The position numbers were made by a program, and so were the translations under genes. Of a DNA stretch of 64,000 bases, positions 42,931-54,785 are shown in pieces; the stretch's first letter is position 1; every line of letters begins with the position of its first letter. The stretch covers positions 1,462,390 through 1,526,389 of the forward strand of contig JAHEWK010000017.1 in assembly GCA_020740775.1 (NCBI GenBank). Direction: 5' to 3'. The notes under the pieces were generated by a model, which ran no database searches, had not been told where the DNA came from, and saw only the letters and a list, made by a program, of their open reading frames with translations. The stretch is from Ilyonectria destructans. Lineage: Eukaryota > Ascomycota > Sordariomycetes > Hypocreales > Nectriaceae.

Positions 42931-44221
42931 TAGCGCCTGGGCGTACCTAAACGTATCTCTGCTCTACTGACACGTCTTCTGACGGTGGCGGCATCTGCGG
43001 CAAGAGAGCGGCGTCGCGGTCGCGGACGGTTTTGTGGACGAGTCGATTGTCGTGGAAGAAGCAGGCCAGAGAATTAGCTTCGCTGAGGGGTATCGTCATC
43101 GTGGTGATGTCCTGAGAGGTCTGTGCCTATATGACTACGTTTCACTTGTCAGGCTGAAACGTGTTGGCGAGGACGAAAGCTCAGGTGCCTGGGGAGAGGT
43201 GCCGTTCGAGAGCTATTGGACGCCTGGCAGACAATGGGTGCAGGTGCTGAGACGGCCGGGCAAGCATGCCGTTGTCTGCCTTGACGGCTATCTGAGCAAA
43301 GATTTTGACCAAGACGACGGAGAGTCGTGCCATCGTACGTATGTCCGGGGACGACTCGACCGAAAAGGGGTTGAAAGAGACTGACTCTCATACTGCAGAG
43401 CAGCCGTGCAGCACCTTGCCCTGTTTGTGCCGTGGGAGTCCTTCCTGGGTGAAGAACGAGACGACATCAACGACATATGGGCGCGGGCACGAGAGGCGCT
43501 GCATCCTAGAATCTCATGCCTCGTCGATAACGCGCAACTGCTTCGGCGGTCCGCCGAAGACGCAAAACGGGACGCTAAGCAATGGGCATCCTCATCCGGC
43601 GGCGGCGAACCCGCGGGCGCCCATGTGGAGGAGGCGGGAGCGGGCCAGGCGGATGAAGAGGCGGCATCGGCGTACCAGTCCGATAACGTTGGAAACGCAA
43701 CGCGTCTTATCGATGTTGTCAGAAGCGCGGTTGGTGCGAACCAGATCACGGCGGGATCGCGGGAGCTCACAGCAGTGATGCAGCAGCTCTGCCGCTTCCA
43801 GCATTCAGCGCTATCCTCGACGGCAGAACTTCACGCCACCATAACACCCGAACGGGGGGAAAGACGCATAACCATGCCCGGTCGGGTGTTTTCCGGGGCC
43901 GCAGTACTGCCGCAGGATCAGGTCAAGGCCATAAAGTCACAGCAGATATGTGCTTCCAAAGAGAGGGTGAGAATGATCCACGGCATACAAAATATGGCCG
44001 CAGCCCATGGAACTGATCGTAGTGCAGCGGCGCGGAGCGTGCTCGCCGGTTTCGGGGACGGGGACATTCAAGTGACGGCGGCAGACTTGGAAGAGACGGT
44101 AGACGACGCAGATCCGAGGGTAGAAGTCCGGTTCGGCCCATCAACCTCTTTCCTCGAGGCTGGTAAGGTTTTGGTAGCACGATTGACATTGAACAAGAGA
44201 CAGGCGATCGCTTTCTTATAA
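42931..44221 (+). pseudogene. Helitron A linker between Rep and helicase regions
   Basis: Continues with VDESIVVEEAGQRISFAEGY, LRGLCLYDYVSLVRLKRVG, a frame break near 43340-43400, then VQHLALFVPWESFLGEERDD and MAAAHGTDRSAAARSVLAGF. The 43406-44221 part is open. It ends at a TAA created by a one-base change relative to copy B, where the sequence reads through FLIICRQLD. Residues before the stop (LNKRQAIAFL) normally lead directly into the helicase. Confidence 0.7.
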
Positions 44222-45895
44222 TATGCGCCAGCTCGACCTGATAAATCGAGAGAGAACGGCGACATTGGTCAGCTCTGCCAGTTCGTCGGCGGCGAAGGTG
44301 GGACTGGCAAGTCGCGAGTCATCGAGGCACTCGTGGAGCTTTTCGCTAAGAAGGGCCTTTCCCATCGTCTGCTGATCACGGCGACGTCAGGGACGGCCGC
44401 AGCAGGCATCAATGGCATCACGATCCACTCCGCATGCGGGTTCTCGAAGGACCAAGGGACGGGTGCGAACACGACGAAGAAAGACTTAGACGGCGTCCGG
44501 CTGCCGAAACACGCGGAGACATTCGTCCACGGCCAATCGCGAATGGACTGGCAGGACAAAGACCTGCTAGTCATTGATGAGGTGAGCATGCTCGGGGCGC
44601 GGACGTTGCACGCGGTGAACGAGCAGCTCTGCCGGCTCCGCGGATCGCAGCAAGATTTCGGGGGGATCCCCATCATTCTCTTTTGCGGAGACTTCCACCA
44701 GTTCCGCCCAGTCCAAGAGAGGTCGATTCTGCTCCCCAGCGTGGCTGTGTCGTGGGACGAAGACAACTCATTCAGGGCCGAGCAACGGCACCAGCATGAC
44801 AAGGCGCACGCGCTGTGGAAAAAATTCACGACGGTCGTCATGCTGGACGAACAAATGCGCGCCGCTGGGGATCCGGAACTGCAGAGGCTGTTGAAGCGAA
44901 TACGATTGGGCGTGCAGGACCGGACGGATTCGGACCTCCTCAAATCGAGATGCTATCGGGAGGATAGAAGGATCCCGTGGGAGACGGGCATTACCGTGGT
45001 GACGCCGTTGAATAGGAATCGGTGGAACCTGAACATGGAGGCCACATTGTCGTTCCAGTTCCAGCAGCGGTCGATGATGCGAATCTTCATATCCGAGCAC
45101 AGATGGAAGGACGGCCTGCCGACCGAGGAAGAAGCCATCATGATTCTGAACCAGGGCGACGATAGCGCGATACCGGTGCCGGCCGTCTTCATGTTCGTAC
45201 CGGGGATGCCGGTCGTCGTGAATTACAACACCCACCAGGGGCTGAAGCTGGTCAACGGTGCCAGTTACACGGCGGTGGAGGTCGTTCTTGACAAGGCGCA
45301 CCCGGGCCATCGGGTCTCGGCCGACATGACGGTCCACTTCGGGACGCCGGCGAGGATAATCCTGGAGTCGGAGACGACTAAAGATATCCGCTTCGTCGGG
45401 ATGCCGCCAGGCACGATCCTCCTGACGCCCATGAGCATCAGGATTCCATGTCAGCGGAAGCGGCCGTGGCAGAAGAACGATGTCAGCCGAAAGGGTCTGC
45501 CGTGCGCGGCGGCTTTTGCGTGCACCGACTACAAAGTGCAGGGCAGGACGCTCGAGCGCGTAGCTCTGGAGCTGCGGCGGACGCGGACGACAAACGTCAA
45601 CGGACGCGTCGTCCCCTCGCACTGCGACCCGTACAGCCTGTACGTGCAGCTGTCGCGTTGCCGGACGCTGGACGGCATCATGCTCGTGTCCAAGGTGCGG
45701 GAGAGAGACCTGGTAGGCAAGAGGGTCCCCCAAGAAATGACTGCAGCGCAGGCGAGACTGGGGGAACTGAGCGACAGGACGGTTGAGGAGGCGTTATTTG
45801 AAGTTTGTCATATTTGCAGTTTGCCATTTGCCAGGCAGTGTTGGAAACGGAGACGCAAAGGCCAAGTGCAAAAATGTTGGTTTTGGATTGAGTGA
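44222..45895 (+). pseudogene. Helitron A PIF1-type helicase domain
   Basis: An open helicase frame out of phase with the preceding linker. Walker A is GGEGGTGKSR (about 44289-44318). TATSGTAAAGINGITIHSAC, Walker B LLVIDEVSML (about 44564-44593), FGGIPIILFCGDFHQFRPV and the C-terminal motif SLYVQLSRCRTLDGIMLVSK (about 45630) follow. These are the conserved PIF1/Helitron helicase motifs and all appear intact. The last 30 residues (EVCHICSLPFARQC...) are read from non-Helitron sequence, the antisense of a fragment of the 325-residue gene, so the natural C-terminus is lost. Confidence 0.85.
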
Positions 45896-46090
45896 TGTTG
45901 GCCATATGGGATGTATAGGTTATGTGCTTGGGGAGACGGGCCGTCTCAGGGTATCCGACAGCCTCCTTGAGGTGGTGTAGGAAGTGAGGGTTCATGAAGA
46001 ATGCGGGGTTTGGGTCATGAGCAAGATCGATTTGGCGGAAGTGATCTATGTCAAATGTCACAAGTGAGATGTGACTCTAGGGGATGGAGC
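45800..46090 (-). pseudogene. 5' fragment of a second copy of the 325-residue gene
   Basis: The minus strand reads MANITQSKTNIFALG, the counterpart of MSLTSPNSRPIFALD at 41381, preceded by matching upstream sequence and followed by the beginning of the same intron (GCGTCTCCG... against ACGTCTCCA...). The homology stops near 45830, where Helitron A helicase sequence takes over. No exon 2 is present. Confidence 0.6.
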
Positions 46091-46142
46091 AGTGTAGACG
46101 CAGAGTGCCCGGTATCCGAAGCATACCAAGGGCCACATCACG

Positions 46143-47550
46143 GTGTTTCCGAATAATGTGCAGGAGCTAGCCACCAAAGTGCTCCCTCGCCCACTCGTGC
46201 AAGTTATGGAAGAGATCCATGTCTCGTGGCAGGGTGAGGAGAAGCCAGCGCCAAGCGACCTGTCCGGTTTATTGTCGGTGAGGCGACGAGTCGTTGAGAG
46301 GGCGCTCGTCTGGCTGAAGAAGAACAACCCGCATTACGCCGAGATCGAGATTGACGCGGCGGAGATGGAGAGCTGGGGCGCGTCGCCGCATGGGGTGCCG
46401 CCGCTGGTGTACGATCGGATGGAACGGAATGAGCCAACGGCATGGGAAAAAAACGCGAACGGCGCAAGTTGTTCCCCCAACGGAGCGTGGCATGGACGAC
46501 GAGGGATCGTTGGATGTGGAGAAGCTTTTGTTTGCCTGCAATGCTGTGAACGGGGATGCGGCGGCCGGGGGAGCCAAAGCGGGCCCGACAACACGAGTGG
46601 AATCGGCGGAGAGACGGCCAGGGCTTGCTGACGGATGTGAGCCATATATTCACGTTTCTCGGGGCGACGAATTCGCCGACTCATTTGATGCCTCGTTCTT
46701 TGCGAAGACGTTCCTGCAGCCTATGTCCAGAGAAAGCCACTTGAGTATGTCTTCTCCGAGGTGCTGTATGGCCCTAGCTAGGCATGTCATTGAAGATGCA
46801 GCAGTCGAGCGGGTGCCAAGCTGACAGATGAGGTAGGACCTGGACCAGACCTGGACCAGGAGGCCATTGCGCCCTCGAAGCGGAACGGTCGGCGACATTG
46901 GACATTTCCTCTCTGCTTGACAACAGGGAGCAATTTTCGGCCGCATTTGATGAGGAAGCAAATTTCTGTGCCGGTGCGACACAGATCCATACTCATAGCC
47001 CAACTTGTGTCAAGTACTCCTTGTGCAAGGGCAAAGGAAGAGCAAAGAAGCGTGGCCTTTGCCGATTCCAGGCGCCATGGAGACTGGTCGAAAAAGACAG
47101 CCTTCACGGCAGACGGCGTGTTGCAGGTCCGAAAGAGGCATACCATGGTGAATCGGTGGAACAAGGCCATGGCCGTGGGGCTTCGCCACAACCATGACAT
47201 CTCCTTCGTAGCGACGCAGCGGAAGACCATGGCCCTCGTCTTTATATCACAAATTACGCGACCAAGGTAGAGGACCCGGTGTGGAAGCGCGTCGCTACCG
47301 CAGCAGAACTGCTGCCTGTCCCCTCAGCTGGCGGTGGAACGACCGATGGTGGAGAGGATCATGGAGATGACGGTGCCGGTGATGCTGGTACCAGGAACAC
47401 GACGCGGCAATTCTTGATGACGGTGGCGAATCGCATATTCACAGGGCGATCTCTGTCGCAGGTCGAAGTCATTGTCTCTCTGCTCTACTGGCACGTCTTG
47501 AAGGTGGCGACACCTTGGGCAAGAGAATGGTACAGCGTTTGCGGATAGTC
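46143..47550 (+). pseudogene. Helitron B N-terminal and post-Rep fragments
   Basis: Pieces of the Helitron protein in three frames. 46143-46450 covers the end of the DUF6570-like domain, ending MERNEPTAWEK; the frame then slips in a run of A. 46640-46730 gives GDEFADSFDASFFAKTF. 47115-47270 gives NRWNKAMAVGLRHNHDISFV and on to YITNYATKVEDPVWKRV (about 47250-47290), a segment normally after the Rep catalytic core. The catalytic HUH/Tyr part is not present. Confidence 0.65.
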
Positions 47551-49515
47551 CCGTGGACGAGTCGATCGTCGTGGAAGAAGCGGGTGAGAGAATCAGCTAT
47601 GTTGAAGCATATCATCACCGGGGAGAGGTCTTGCGAGGCCTGTGTCTCTATGATTATGTGTCGCTCGTCAAGCTCAGGCGCAACGACGAGGATGATGCGG
47701 CTGCCTCTTAGGGAGAGGTGCCATTCGAGTGCGTGGGCGCTTGGAAGAGGCTGGTTGCAGGTGCTGAGACGGCCGCCAGCGTCTGCCTTGATGGCTACCT
47801 GAGCAAGGATTTCGACGAAGACAATGAAGGGTCGTGCCATCGGAGGTTCGTCTAGCAACTATTCCGCCGAAACGTGTCGGGGGAGGAACTAACTCTCCTG
47901 GTGAAGGGCAGCCGTGCAGCATCTAGCGCTATTTGTGCCGTGGGAGTCATTCCTGTGCGAACAAACGGACGACATCAACAGCATTTGGGCGCGGGCTCGA
48001 GAGGCACTTCCTTCCAGAGTATCATGCCTCGTCGATAGTGTGCAGCTGCTTCGGCGGTCGGCCGAAGGCGCGAAACCGACGCCAGGCAATGGGCAGCCTC
48101 AGCCGGCGACGGTGGCTTCACGGCCGCACGTGCCGGTGAGGAAGGAGGAGGCGAGGCGGGTGAAGAGGCCGCATCGGTGTACCAGTCTGACAGCATCGGT
48201 AACGCAACGCGTCTGATTGACGTCGTGAGAAGTGCAGTAGGCCCCAACCAGATCACTGCCGGTTCGCCGGAGCTCATGGCAACAATGGAGCAACTCTGTC
48301 GCTTCCAGCACTCAGCACTGAGCTCGACTGCTGAGCTCCAGGCCACCATAATGACCGAACGAGGAGAAATATGGATAAGCAGACCAGGATGGGCATTTTC
48401 CAAGACCGTTATACCACCGCAAGATCAGGTCAAGGCCATCAAGTCGCGGCAGATATGTGCCTCTAGAGAGAGGGAACGAATGATCCAGGGCATACAAAAT
48501 ATGGCCGCGGCCCATAAAACTGACCACGGTGCGGCGGTGCGAAGCGTGCTGACTGGTTTCGGCGAGGAGGATATTCAAATGACGGCAGCGGATTTGGAAG
48601 AAGAGACAGCAGGCGAGGCAGGTCCAGGCATGGAAGTCGACTTTAGTGCATCAACGACCTTCCTTGAGGCAGGTAAGGCTCTGGCAGTGCGGTTCACGTT
48701 GAACAAGAGGCAGACAATCGCCTTCCTCATCATATGCCGCCAGCTCGATTCGATACAACGTAGCGGCAGAGGCGATGTCGGTCAGCTCTGCGAATATGTT
48801 GGTGGAGAAGGTGGAACCGGCAAGTCACGAGTCATCGAAGTACTCGTTGAGCTCTTTGCATCGAACGGTATTTCGAACCGCCTACTGATCACGGCGACGT
48901 CGGGGACTGCCGCAGCGCAGATCAACGGCATCACGATCCGTTCCGCCTGTGGGGTTCTCCAAGGACCAAGCGGCGGGCGCGAACACGGCCAAGGATCTCG
49001 ACGGTATGCGACTGTCGAAACAGGCTGAGCGGTTTGTCCATGGCCAGTCTCGGATGGACTGGCAGGAGAAAGACGTGCTCGTCATCGACGAAGTGAGCAT
49101 GCTGGGAGCTCGGACGCTACACGCGGCGAACGAGCAGCTCTGCAGGCTGCGTGGATCGCAACTGGATTTCGGAGGGATCCCCATCGTCCTCTTCTGCGGA
49201 GACTTCCACCAGTTCCGTCCGATGCAAGAGAGGTCGATCCTGCTGCCGAGCGTAGCCGTCTCGTGGGACGAAGACAACTCGTTCAAGGTCGAACAACGGC
49301 ACCAGCATGATAAGGCGCACGCGTTGTGGAAGAAGTTCACGACGGTCGTCATGCTAGACGAACAAGTGCGCGCCGCCGGAGATGCGGAATTGCAGAGACT
49401 GCTAAAGCGGATCCGGTCGGGCGTGCAAGACCCGCACGGATTCGGACCTCCTCAAATCGAGATGCTACCGGTAAGGCAGGTGGATCCCGTGGGAAAACGG
49501 GCATCACTGTGGTGA
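47551..49515 (+). pseudogene. Helitron B linker and truncated helicase
   Basis: The linker (VDESIVVEEAGERISYVEAY, broken by a TAG near 47710; then VQHLALFVPWESFLCEQTDD) is followed by an open frame from 48177 that runs uninterrupted into Walker A GGEGGTGKSR (about 48810) and TATSGTAAAQINGITIRSAC. A frameshift near 48950 moves to the frame of GFSKDQAAGANTAKDLDGM and Walker B VLVIDEVSML (about 49078). After DFHQFRPMQERSILLPS the frame is lost near 49440. Only a short piece (TVVTPLNMEATLSFQIQQRS) follows before homology ends near 49600. Confidence 0.75.
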
Positions 49516-49639
49516 CGCCGCTGAACATGGAGGCGACCTTATCGTTCCAGATCCAGCAGCGGTCGATGGTGCGGATCTTCTTATCCGAGCATCGGCGCGG
49601 AAGGCCTATAACCAGGTCAAGGCCTCGGAGTGACGATGT

Positions 49640-51760
49640 TGGCCCGTGTCCCGTGCGAGCCATCCGGCCCAGGGAGATGGAGGGTGCAGCGGGGGGATGC
49701 CCATTTAGCGGAATGGTCGCTGCCACGACCACTGCGCCGAGCTGCTTCTGGAGAAGCAGATCTGTCAAGGCGAGACGAGGTCATGGAGTCGACGCTGGTC
49801 GGGCGGCATAGAACCTGCTATTCCAGGAGAGAGCAGCCCCCTGTGAAACGGATCCGAACTGGGATCCGGAGGCAGAGGAGGCGAGAACTGCAAGCGGAAG
49901 ATTTGGCCAGCGTCTTGCGCTCCTTGGAGGAGGAGTTTGCCGTGAAGGAGAGCCTGTCCACAAGGAGACTTGGTGTGCACCAATACCACACGAGAGAAAG
50001 GTGTCGACGGTGCGGGCCTTTTACAATGCGTTCCACGACGCGAGCAGCTTGCCAATACGGACTTGCATGTTGTGCTACCGTAAGCGTGCGGGGAAAGAGT
50101 TGAGAGAAGTGACGTGGGACCAGTGGCTGTCGAGCTGCGTCCCGAAGGGCGATCGATCGCCGTTTTCATGCCGGCGCTGCTTTCCCGAGGGCGAGACCGT
50201 CTCGGTCTGTGCGGAGTGTGTACGTTTCCTGGCGCATGAGAGCCTGTCGCCAGCGGCTCAACTTCACCAGCGGCCTTGGCTGTGAGCCACATGTTTCCCG
50301 ACGAGCTCAAGGGTCTGACGCTGGTCGAGGAGAAGCTCATCGCGCTGAATTCGTGTTACGGGTTCGTGACAAGGTATAGCATTCCGGGCGGCCACAGGCA
50401 GGCCGTGAGGTATCCGAGGCACGTCAAAGGCCACATCACAGTGTGTTCCCGAACAATGTGCAGGAACTGGCCACCAAGGTGCTCCCGCACCCCCTTTGGA
50501 AAGTCATGGACGAGATCCACGTTTCGTGGCAGGGCTCGGAGAAGCCGGCGCCGAGCGACCTGTCGAGTCTCTTGTCGGTGAGGCGGCGAGTGGTCGAGAG
50601 GGCCCTTGTCTGGCTGAAGAAGAACAATCCACAGTATGCTGAGATCGAGATCGACACGGCAGAGATGGAGAGCTGGGGTGCGCCGCTACACGGGGTGCCG
50701 TCGTTGGTGTACGATCGCATGGAGCGAAATGAGCCGTCGGCGTGGGAGAAGACGCGAACGGCGTAGTTGTGCCGCCCGTGGAGCGGGCCATGGACGACGA
50801 GGGCTCGGTAGAGATCGAGGAGATCATGGCTCTGCTCAACGAGGGACAAGACGCGACGGGCGGCCAGGCTCAGGGAGCCCGGGGAGACGAAGAAGACGAG
50901 GTCCCGGGTGGAAGTGACGTTATGCCCGATCATGCCTGCGAAAGCGATCAATGATGTGACCTCCTCTGGCATGTTTGCGCTGGACGGACCGCCGGATGTA
51001 GAGGACGTCGAGAAATTGCGCTTTGCTTGCGACGCCGTCGGGGGGGAAGGTGCTGGTGATGGCAGTGCAGTCCCGAGAACGTGGGTTGGTTCCTCGGCGG
51101 AGGGGGTGCAAGGGCACGGTGATGGCTGTGAGCCGTACATCCAAGTTTCGCGTGGCGACGAATTTGCCGATTCGTTTGAGACCTCGTTCTTCGCTAAGAC
51201 GTTCCCCACCCTGTTCCCATTTGGAGTTGGAGGGCCACGATTGGTTGAAGAGGCCATACTCGAGCGGGAAAGGTCACCGATTTGCGAGGTAGGACTGTTG
51301 AAGCAGAGACGGTCGTGCGAGACCTGGCTCCAGCAGGTTGAGTCTTCGTACGTGGACCGACATTGTGCTGCGGCGCCATGGTGGCCGGTTTGCGACGCAT
51401 CACATCTTCGCATTCCTTGTTTTCAACATGGGGTGTGGGGTTGAGAAACCGCCGTGTCAGCATGTTGAGTGTGACGAGGAAGAACTTTCGCAAGATGGAG
51501 CGCATCGTGCGTTCGATGACCGCAGAAAGGTTAGCGGCGGCGAGGGTCGAGTTGGAGAGCTCGGGCAAAACGACTGATGATGGCGTAAACGAGCTTCTCA
51601 GGAGCTGTCGTTGTACGGCCACCGGCAGCCCATGTCGCGGGAGGTTCGTCTCAATATGCGGCGGAAAATCCAGTCGCTCATCGTTGGCTACGGCGTGCCG
51701 GCCATCTGGTTGGGCTGTCTAAATGTGAAACAGCGCGCGGCCAGACCCTTGGCGCTCGTC
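49640..51760 (+). mobile_element. Helitron copy C (N-terminal half only)
   Basis: Same orientation as A and B. It has the variable region and DUF6570-like domain, then the start of the Helitron N (Rep) region, and stops near VPAIW at about 51717, where an intact protein would continue into the Rep catalytic motifs. There is no helicase. Confidence 0.75.
49780..51720 (+). pseudogene. Helitron C DUF6570-like and early Helitron N region
   Basis: RRQRRRELQAEDLASVLRSL (about 49870), STVRAFYNAFHDASSLPIRT (50004), FSCRRCFPEGETVSVCAECV with paired cysteines, LTLVEEKLIALNSCYGFVTR (about 50310), VFPNNVQELATKVLPHPLWK (50443), a TAG at about 50764, then VSRGDEFADSFETSFFAKTF and PTLFPFGVGGPRLVEEAI (about 51145-51260). 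After a break, HGGRFATHHIFAFLVFNMGV and EVRLNMRRKIQSLIVGYGVP (to about 51715). Frame changes occur at about 50285, 50440, 50900 and 51330. It shows the segment deleted from copy A and so helps order the family. Confidence 0.75.
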
Positions 51761-52794
51761 GGGGTCGTCGAGGTCATTGAAATGTCATGGTTTATGGCCG
51801 GGTCTAGCCATAGTTTGCTTGGGTACACCAGTCAACTAGCCTTGCCAGTCGACTAGCCATTACCAGTCGATTAGCCATTGGTCTCGGCACATTCCAGGCT
51901 GGTCATCCTCGAGAGCTCCGTCCAGCCGGCCATCTTCCAAGGTACTTGGAGCCGAAAAGCTGCCCGTCCATACCCGTCCGTTGAGTTCCTATGGAGGATG
52001 CTCGCGGCAGGACATGTGTAGGAATGGGGCTGGAAACAGCATGCGATGAGCTGGGCTTGTAGTCAGAGGGCTTCTTCTTCGTGGTAGACTAGGCCGTCGA
52101 TCGTAGACGGCAACTGCATGTTGCTGTGTGATCAAAGACGACCATACAAATGCATGTCGCCTTGGACGCCTCGTCCATATTGTCGCACTGTAACGGCTGA
52201 TTTTACCAGGACCTAGTTCTTCACTAGGTTTGGTGCACTCGTCGAAGAGTCAGAGCACGAACAGTATGTCGGACTCAATCGTCGCCTTGGTCTCTCCTGT
52301 CTCGTCCTCGGCCATTTCAAGCCGGTTTGCCGTCAGTCTTCCGTAGGCCAGTTCAACTCAGTCAAACAGGCTCTTTATCATGTACACCATGGTGACATGA
52401 CAGATGGGCGATCGAGGAGGTCGAAGACCAGCAGACAGGGAGGACTGGATGGATGGTAAATCCGGCGTGTTGTCGGAAGACGCGTTTGGCCCAGTAAACG
52501 AGCGAGTCGAATCGTAGATCGCGCTCTAGCCCTCGTTGCGCCTTCAAACCCCATTAGCCCGGGACCCCACGGGAAAAGCTTCAAGGTGCGGGGGAAACTG
52601 TCATCGTGCGAGTTGTCGGTTGTATACGCGCCACGTTCCACCGTACGAGCAGCTATTCTCTTGTTGTGTAGACTTGCACAGCGCACGACTCAGCCCAATT
52701 ACCGAATGATGGGGCAGATTGTTGTTGTGAATCCCGATTTGTCGTTTTCCGTATGGGGGATTCTCTGTATCTCCATGTTTCCCTTGCTTTTCTT
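51761..52794. other. gene-free stretch
   Basis: GC-balanced DNA after the Helitron tail. A CCAGTC(A/G)ACTAGCC motif repeats three times at 51829-51875. No open frame with recognisable content. Confidence 0.5.
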
Positions 52795-53157
52795 TCCTTT
52801 TTTTTTTTTTTTTTTTTTGGGTGTGTGTATTGTGTGTGTGTATATGTGGGTAGGAGTTGGTATTGGTGTTGGTGGTTTGGTGTTGCCATTGCTTTTCTTT
52901 CTTCATTCTCTTCATTTTCTTCCCTGGTTACTTTTCTCTTATCCCTTAGTTTTCCTTTTTTTCCTTTTTTTTTTTTGTCTTTTCTTTTTGTCTTTTTTTT
53001 TTTGTCTTTTTCCGTTTTTTTTTTTCCTTGTCCCTTCTTCTTTCCCTTTTTCTTTCTTTTTTCTTGTCTTTTGTCTTTTTTTTTGTCCTTTTTCTTTATC
53101 TTTTCTCGTGTCCTTTTTTCCTCGAATTCTTTTTTTTTTTTTTTTTTTTTCGTCAGA
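52795..53157. repeat. T-rich low-complexity tract
   Basis: Long runs of T (for example 52798-52818 and 53131-53150) mixed with TTTTCTTT-type units and a short TGTG segment at 52820-52850. Long open frames here (Phe-rich on one strand, Lys-rich on the other) are artefacts. Confidence 0.9.
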
Positions 53158-53357
53158 AATTTTGCCTTCACTCATCATCCCTCTCTTGTCGCCCTCTTCC
53201 TCTCTCCTTCGTCCATGTGGGTGCCTTGAATAATCAAGCTTCAAGCACGCGTCACCCGGCGTCATCTATTTCCTCGCCATCCACAAACAAAGCCGCCACT
53301 CAAGTCTCCCATCCTCGTCCCATATCCCCCCTCCCCAGACAACTGTAAGATTGTGCG

Positions 53358-53640
53358 CCAACATGAAGCTGTTGGCAACAGCGCCCAGCACCATGGAGCA
53401 TACGGATGGGCGCTGTCAGGCATAGGGTACACGTCGTCAAACCCATCCGAGACAGAAGCAGCTTGCGCATTTTCACAGTCCCGATTGGACGCAACGATAG
53501 GCGTACACATCGTCAACCCCGCTCGAGACAGAAGCAGCTTTGCGCATTTTCACAGTCCCGATTAGGGCATCACCGCCGACTAGCCGCCATATCCGTATGC
53601 TTCATGGTGCTGGGCGCTGTTGCCAACAGCTGTATGTTGC
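53358..53640. repeat. fold-back element with 50-bp inverted arms
   Basis: 53358-53407 and 53591-53640 are inverted copies of one another with about four differences; the shared core is CTGTTGGCAACAGCGCCCAG. Between the arms is a 76-bp direct tandem duplication (53427-53502 and 53503-53576) containing GAGACAGAAGCAGC. No target duplication was recognised. Confidence 0.75.
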
Positions 53641-54785
53641 CGCGACACTCCGATCCGCCTCTTGTTGAAAGGCATCACGAACTTTTGTCCAGTAGGCGTG
53701 CAGTCCCTTCTTCCCCGATACCCGAGATCCCATCTCGGTCAGCGACTGATAATCGCTGAAAAGATGGACTGAGCCGCTCACCTGCCTACTCTTGTCATCT
53801 TCGCTCTCGAGGGCCCTGTGAGTCTCTTCGACTAGGGGCCTCAGCCTGAGGGAACCTGTTCATTGCTCCCCGTATTGCCACATCCTTAGCTAGTAAGCAT
53901 GCCGAGATTGAGACGGGTGCATTCTGTAGAGAGTGATATAGAGCCCGGCGTTGAACTCATCTTCCTAAAGACAGACGATGGTGCAGCACCTACGTTACTC
54001 AAGCAGATGGGGAGACGATATGTCGACTGGAAGACAACATGCCGACTGTACAAGTTCAAGTCATGCTATGTTGCGTTGCAACTCGGTCACTGAAGTTTCT
54101 TCCGCAGCGACCGACGTACTGTTAGCATAATCAGGACAACTGAGCCTTGTAGACAACGTACCATGTTTCATGTGCACCGACCGGCTTTCCGAGGACGGTT
54201 GAGCAGGTGAGCTGCAGGATGACGGGAGAAGAATGATGTCGCGCTCCTGTCAATGCCACCACAGTTGTCTCGTCTTATGTTCTGCGGGGACCTGCTTTCT
54301 CAAGCCTCTGTGTTAGTACGCTGAAACTCGCAAGGGTGAGTACATACCTCGCTCAGGTGTCTTCAGATGTCTCGTCATGACCACTTCTGTGTATAAGCGG
54401 CCGAAGATAAGGAACAGGGTTACCGAACAAGAGTACTTGGGGGCATCAGTGGAGTGAAAACCGACAGTGAGGATGGGTTTGGAGGGGGGAGGGAAGTGAG
54501 GGAAGTGAGGGAAGTGAAGAAGGGGGGAAGTGAGGGAAGGGAGGGAAGTGAAGAAGGGAGGGAGCAGAGAGAGGGCAAAAGAGTAAGAGGCGAACGTCTC
54601 CAGGCTCAAAAGAAAGAAAAAGAAAGCAGTACTGTACCAGCAAGACAGCCGGATCAGATCCCAATGAAGTGAGCGTGCGATCAAAGTCCAGTCGCATCTT
54701 CAATCAGTAAGGTGATGTGTATGTGAATGTGTCTGCCAGAACTTGATGCAGCTCAAGGAGGCGAGCTTCTTCGCTCTTTATACCC
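53641..54785. other. gene-poor stretch with purine-rich minisatellite
   Basis: 54485-54560 is a GGGAAGTGA/GAAGAAGGG purine-rich tandem tract. A 64-codon open frame at 53899-54093 (MPRLRRVHSVESDIEPGVEL) has no recognisable content. Nothing else was seen. Confidence 0.5.

Larger units (their letters stand above)
41650..45800 (+). mobile_element. Helitron copy A (internally deleted)
   Basis: A rolling-circle transposon remnant read on the plus strand. It holds, in order, an N-terminal variable region, part of a DUF6570-like zinc-binding domain, a junction where the rest of that domain and the Rep (Helitron N) region are missing, the linker before the helicase, and a nearly complete PIF1-type helicase. 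Neither a 5' TC end nor a 3' CTRR end with hairpin could be fixed. At the right end the helicase frame runs into a fragment of the 325-residue gene. Confidence 0.8.
46091..49640 (+). mobile_element. Helitron copy B (internally deleted and frameshifted)
   Basis: The order is: rest of the DUF6570-like domain (VFPNNVQELATKVLPRPLVQ, SVRRRVVERALVWLKKNNPH; 46143-46440), then YIHVSRGDEFADSFDASFFA (about 46645), a jump, then DGVLQVRKRHTMVNRWNKAM, a jump into TRQFLMTVANRIFTGRSLSQ (about 47402), the linker and a truncated helicase. Several frame breaks and at least two deletions are evident. It follows copy A in the same orientation with the gene fragment in between. Confidence 0.78.

Noticed and set aside
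45448..45786. Additional Arg/Ala-rich frames over the Helitron helicases, on both strands
   Set aside because: They are GC-rich shadow frames of the helicase, without conserved motifs.
52586..53233. 215-codon hydrophobic frame that could look like a membrane protein, and a Lys-rich frame on the other strand
   Set aside because: Both are translations of poly-T and TTTTCTTT tracts with no conserved segment.
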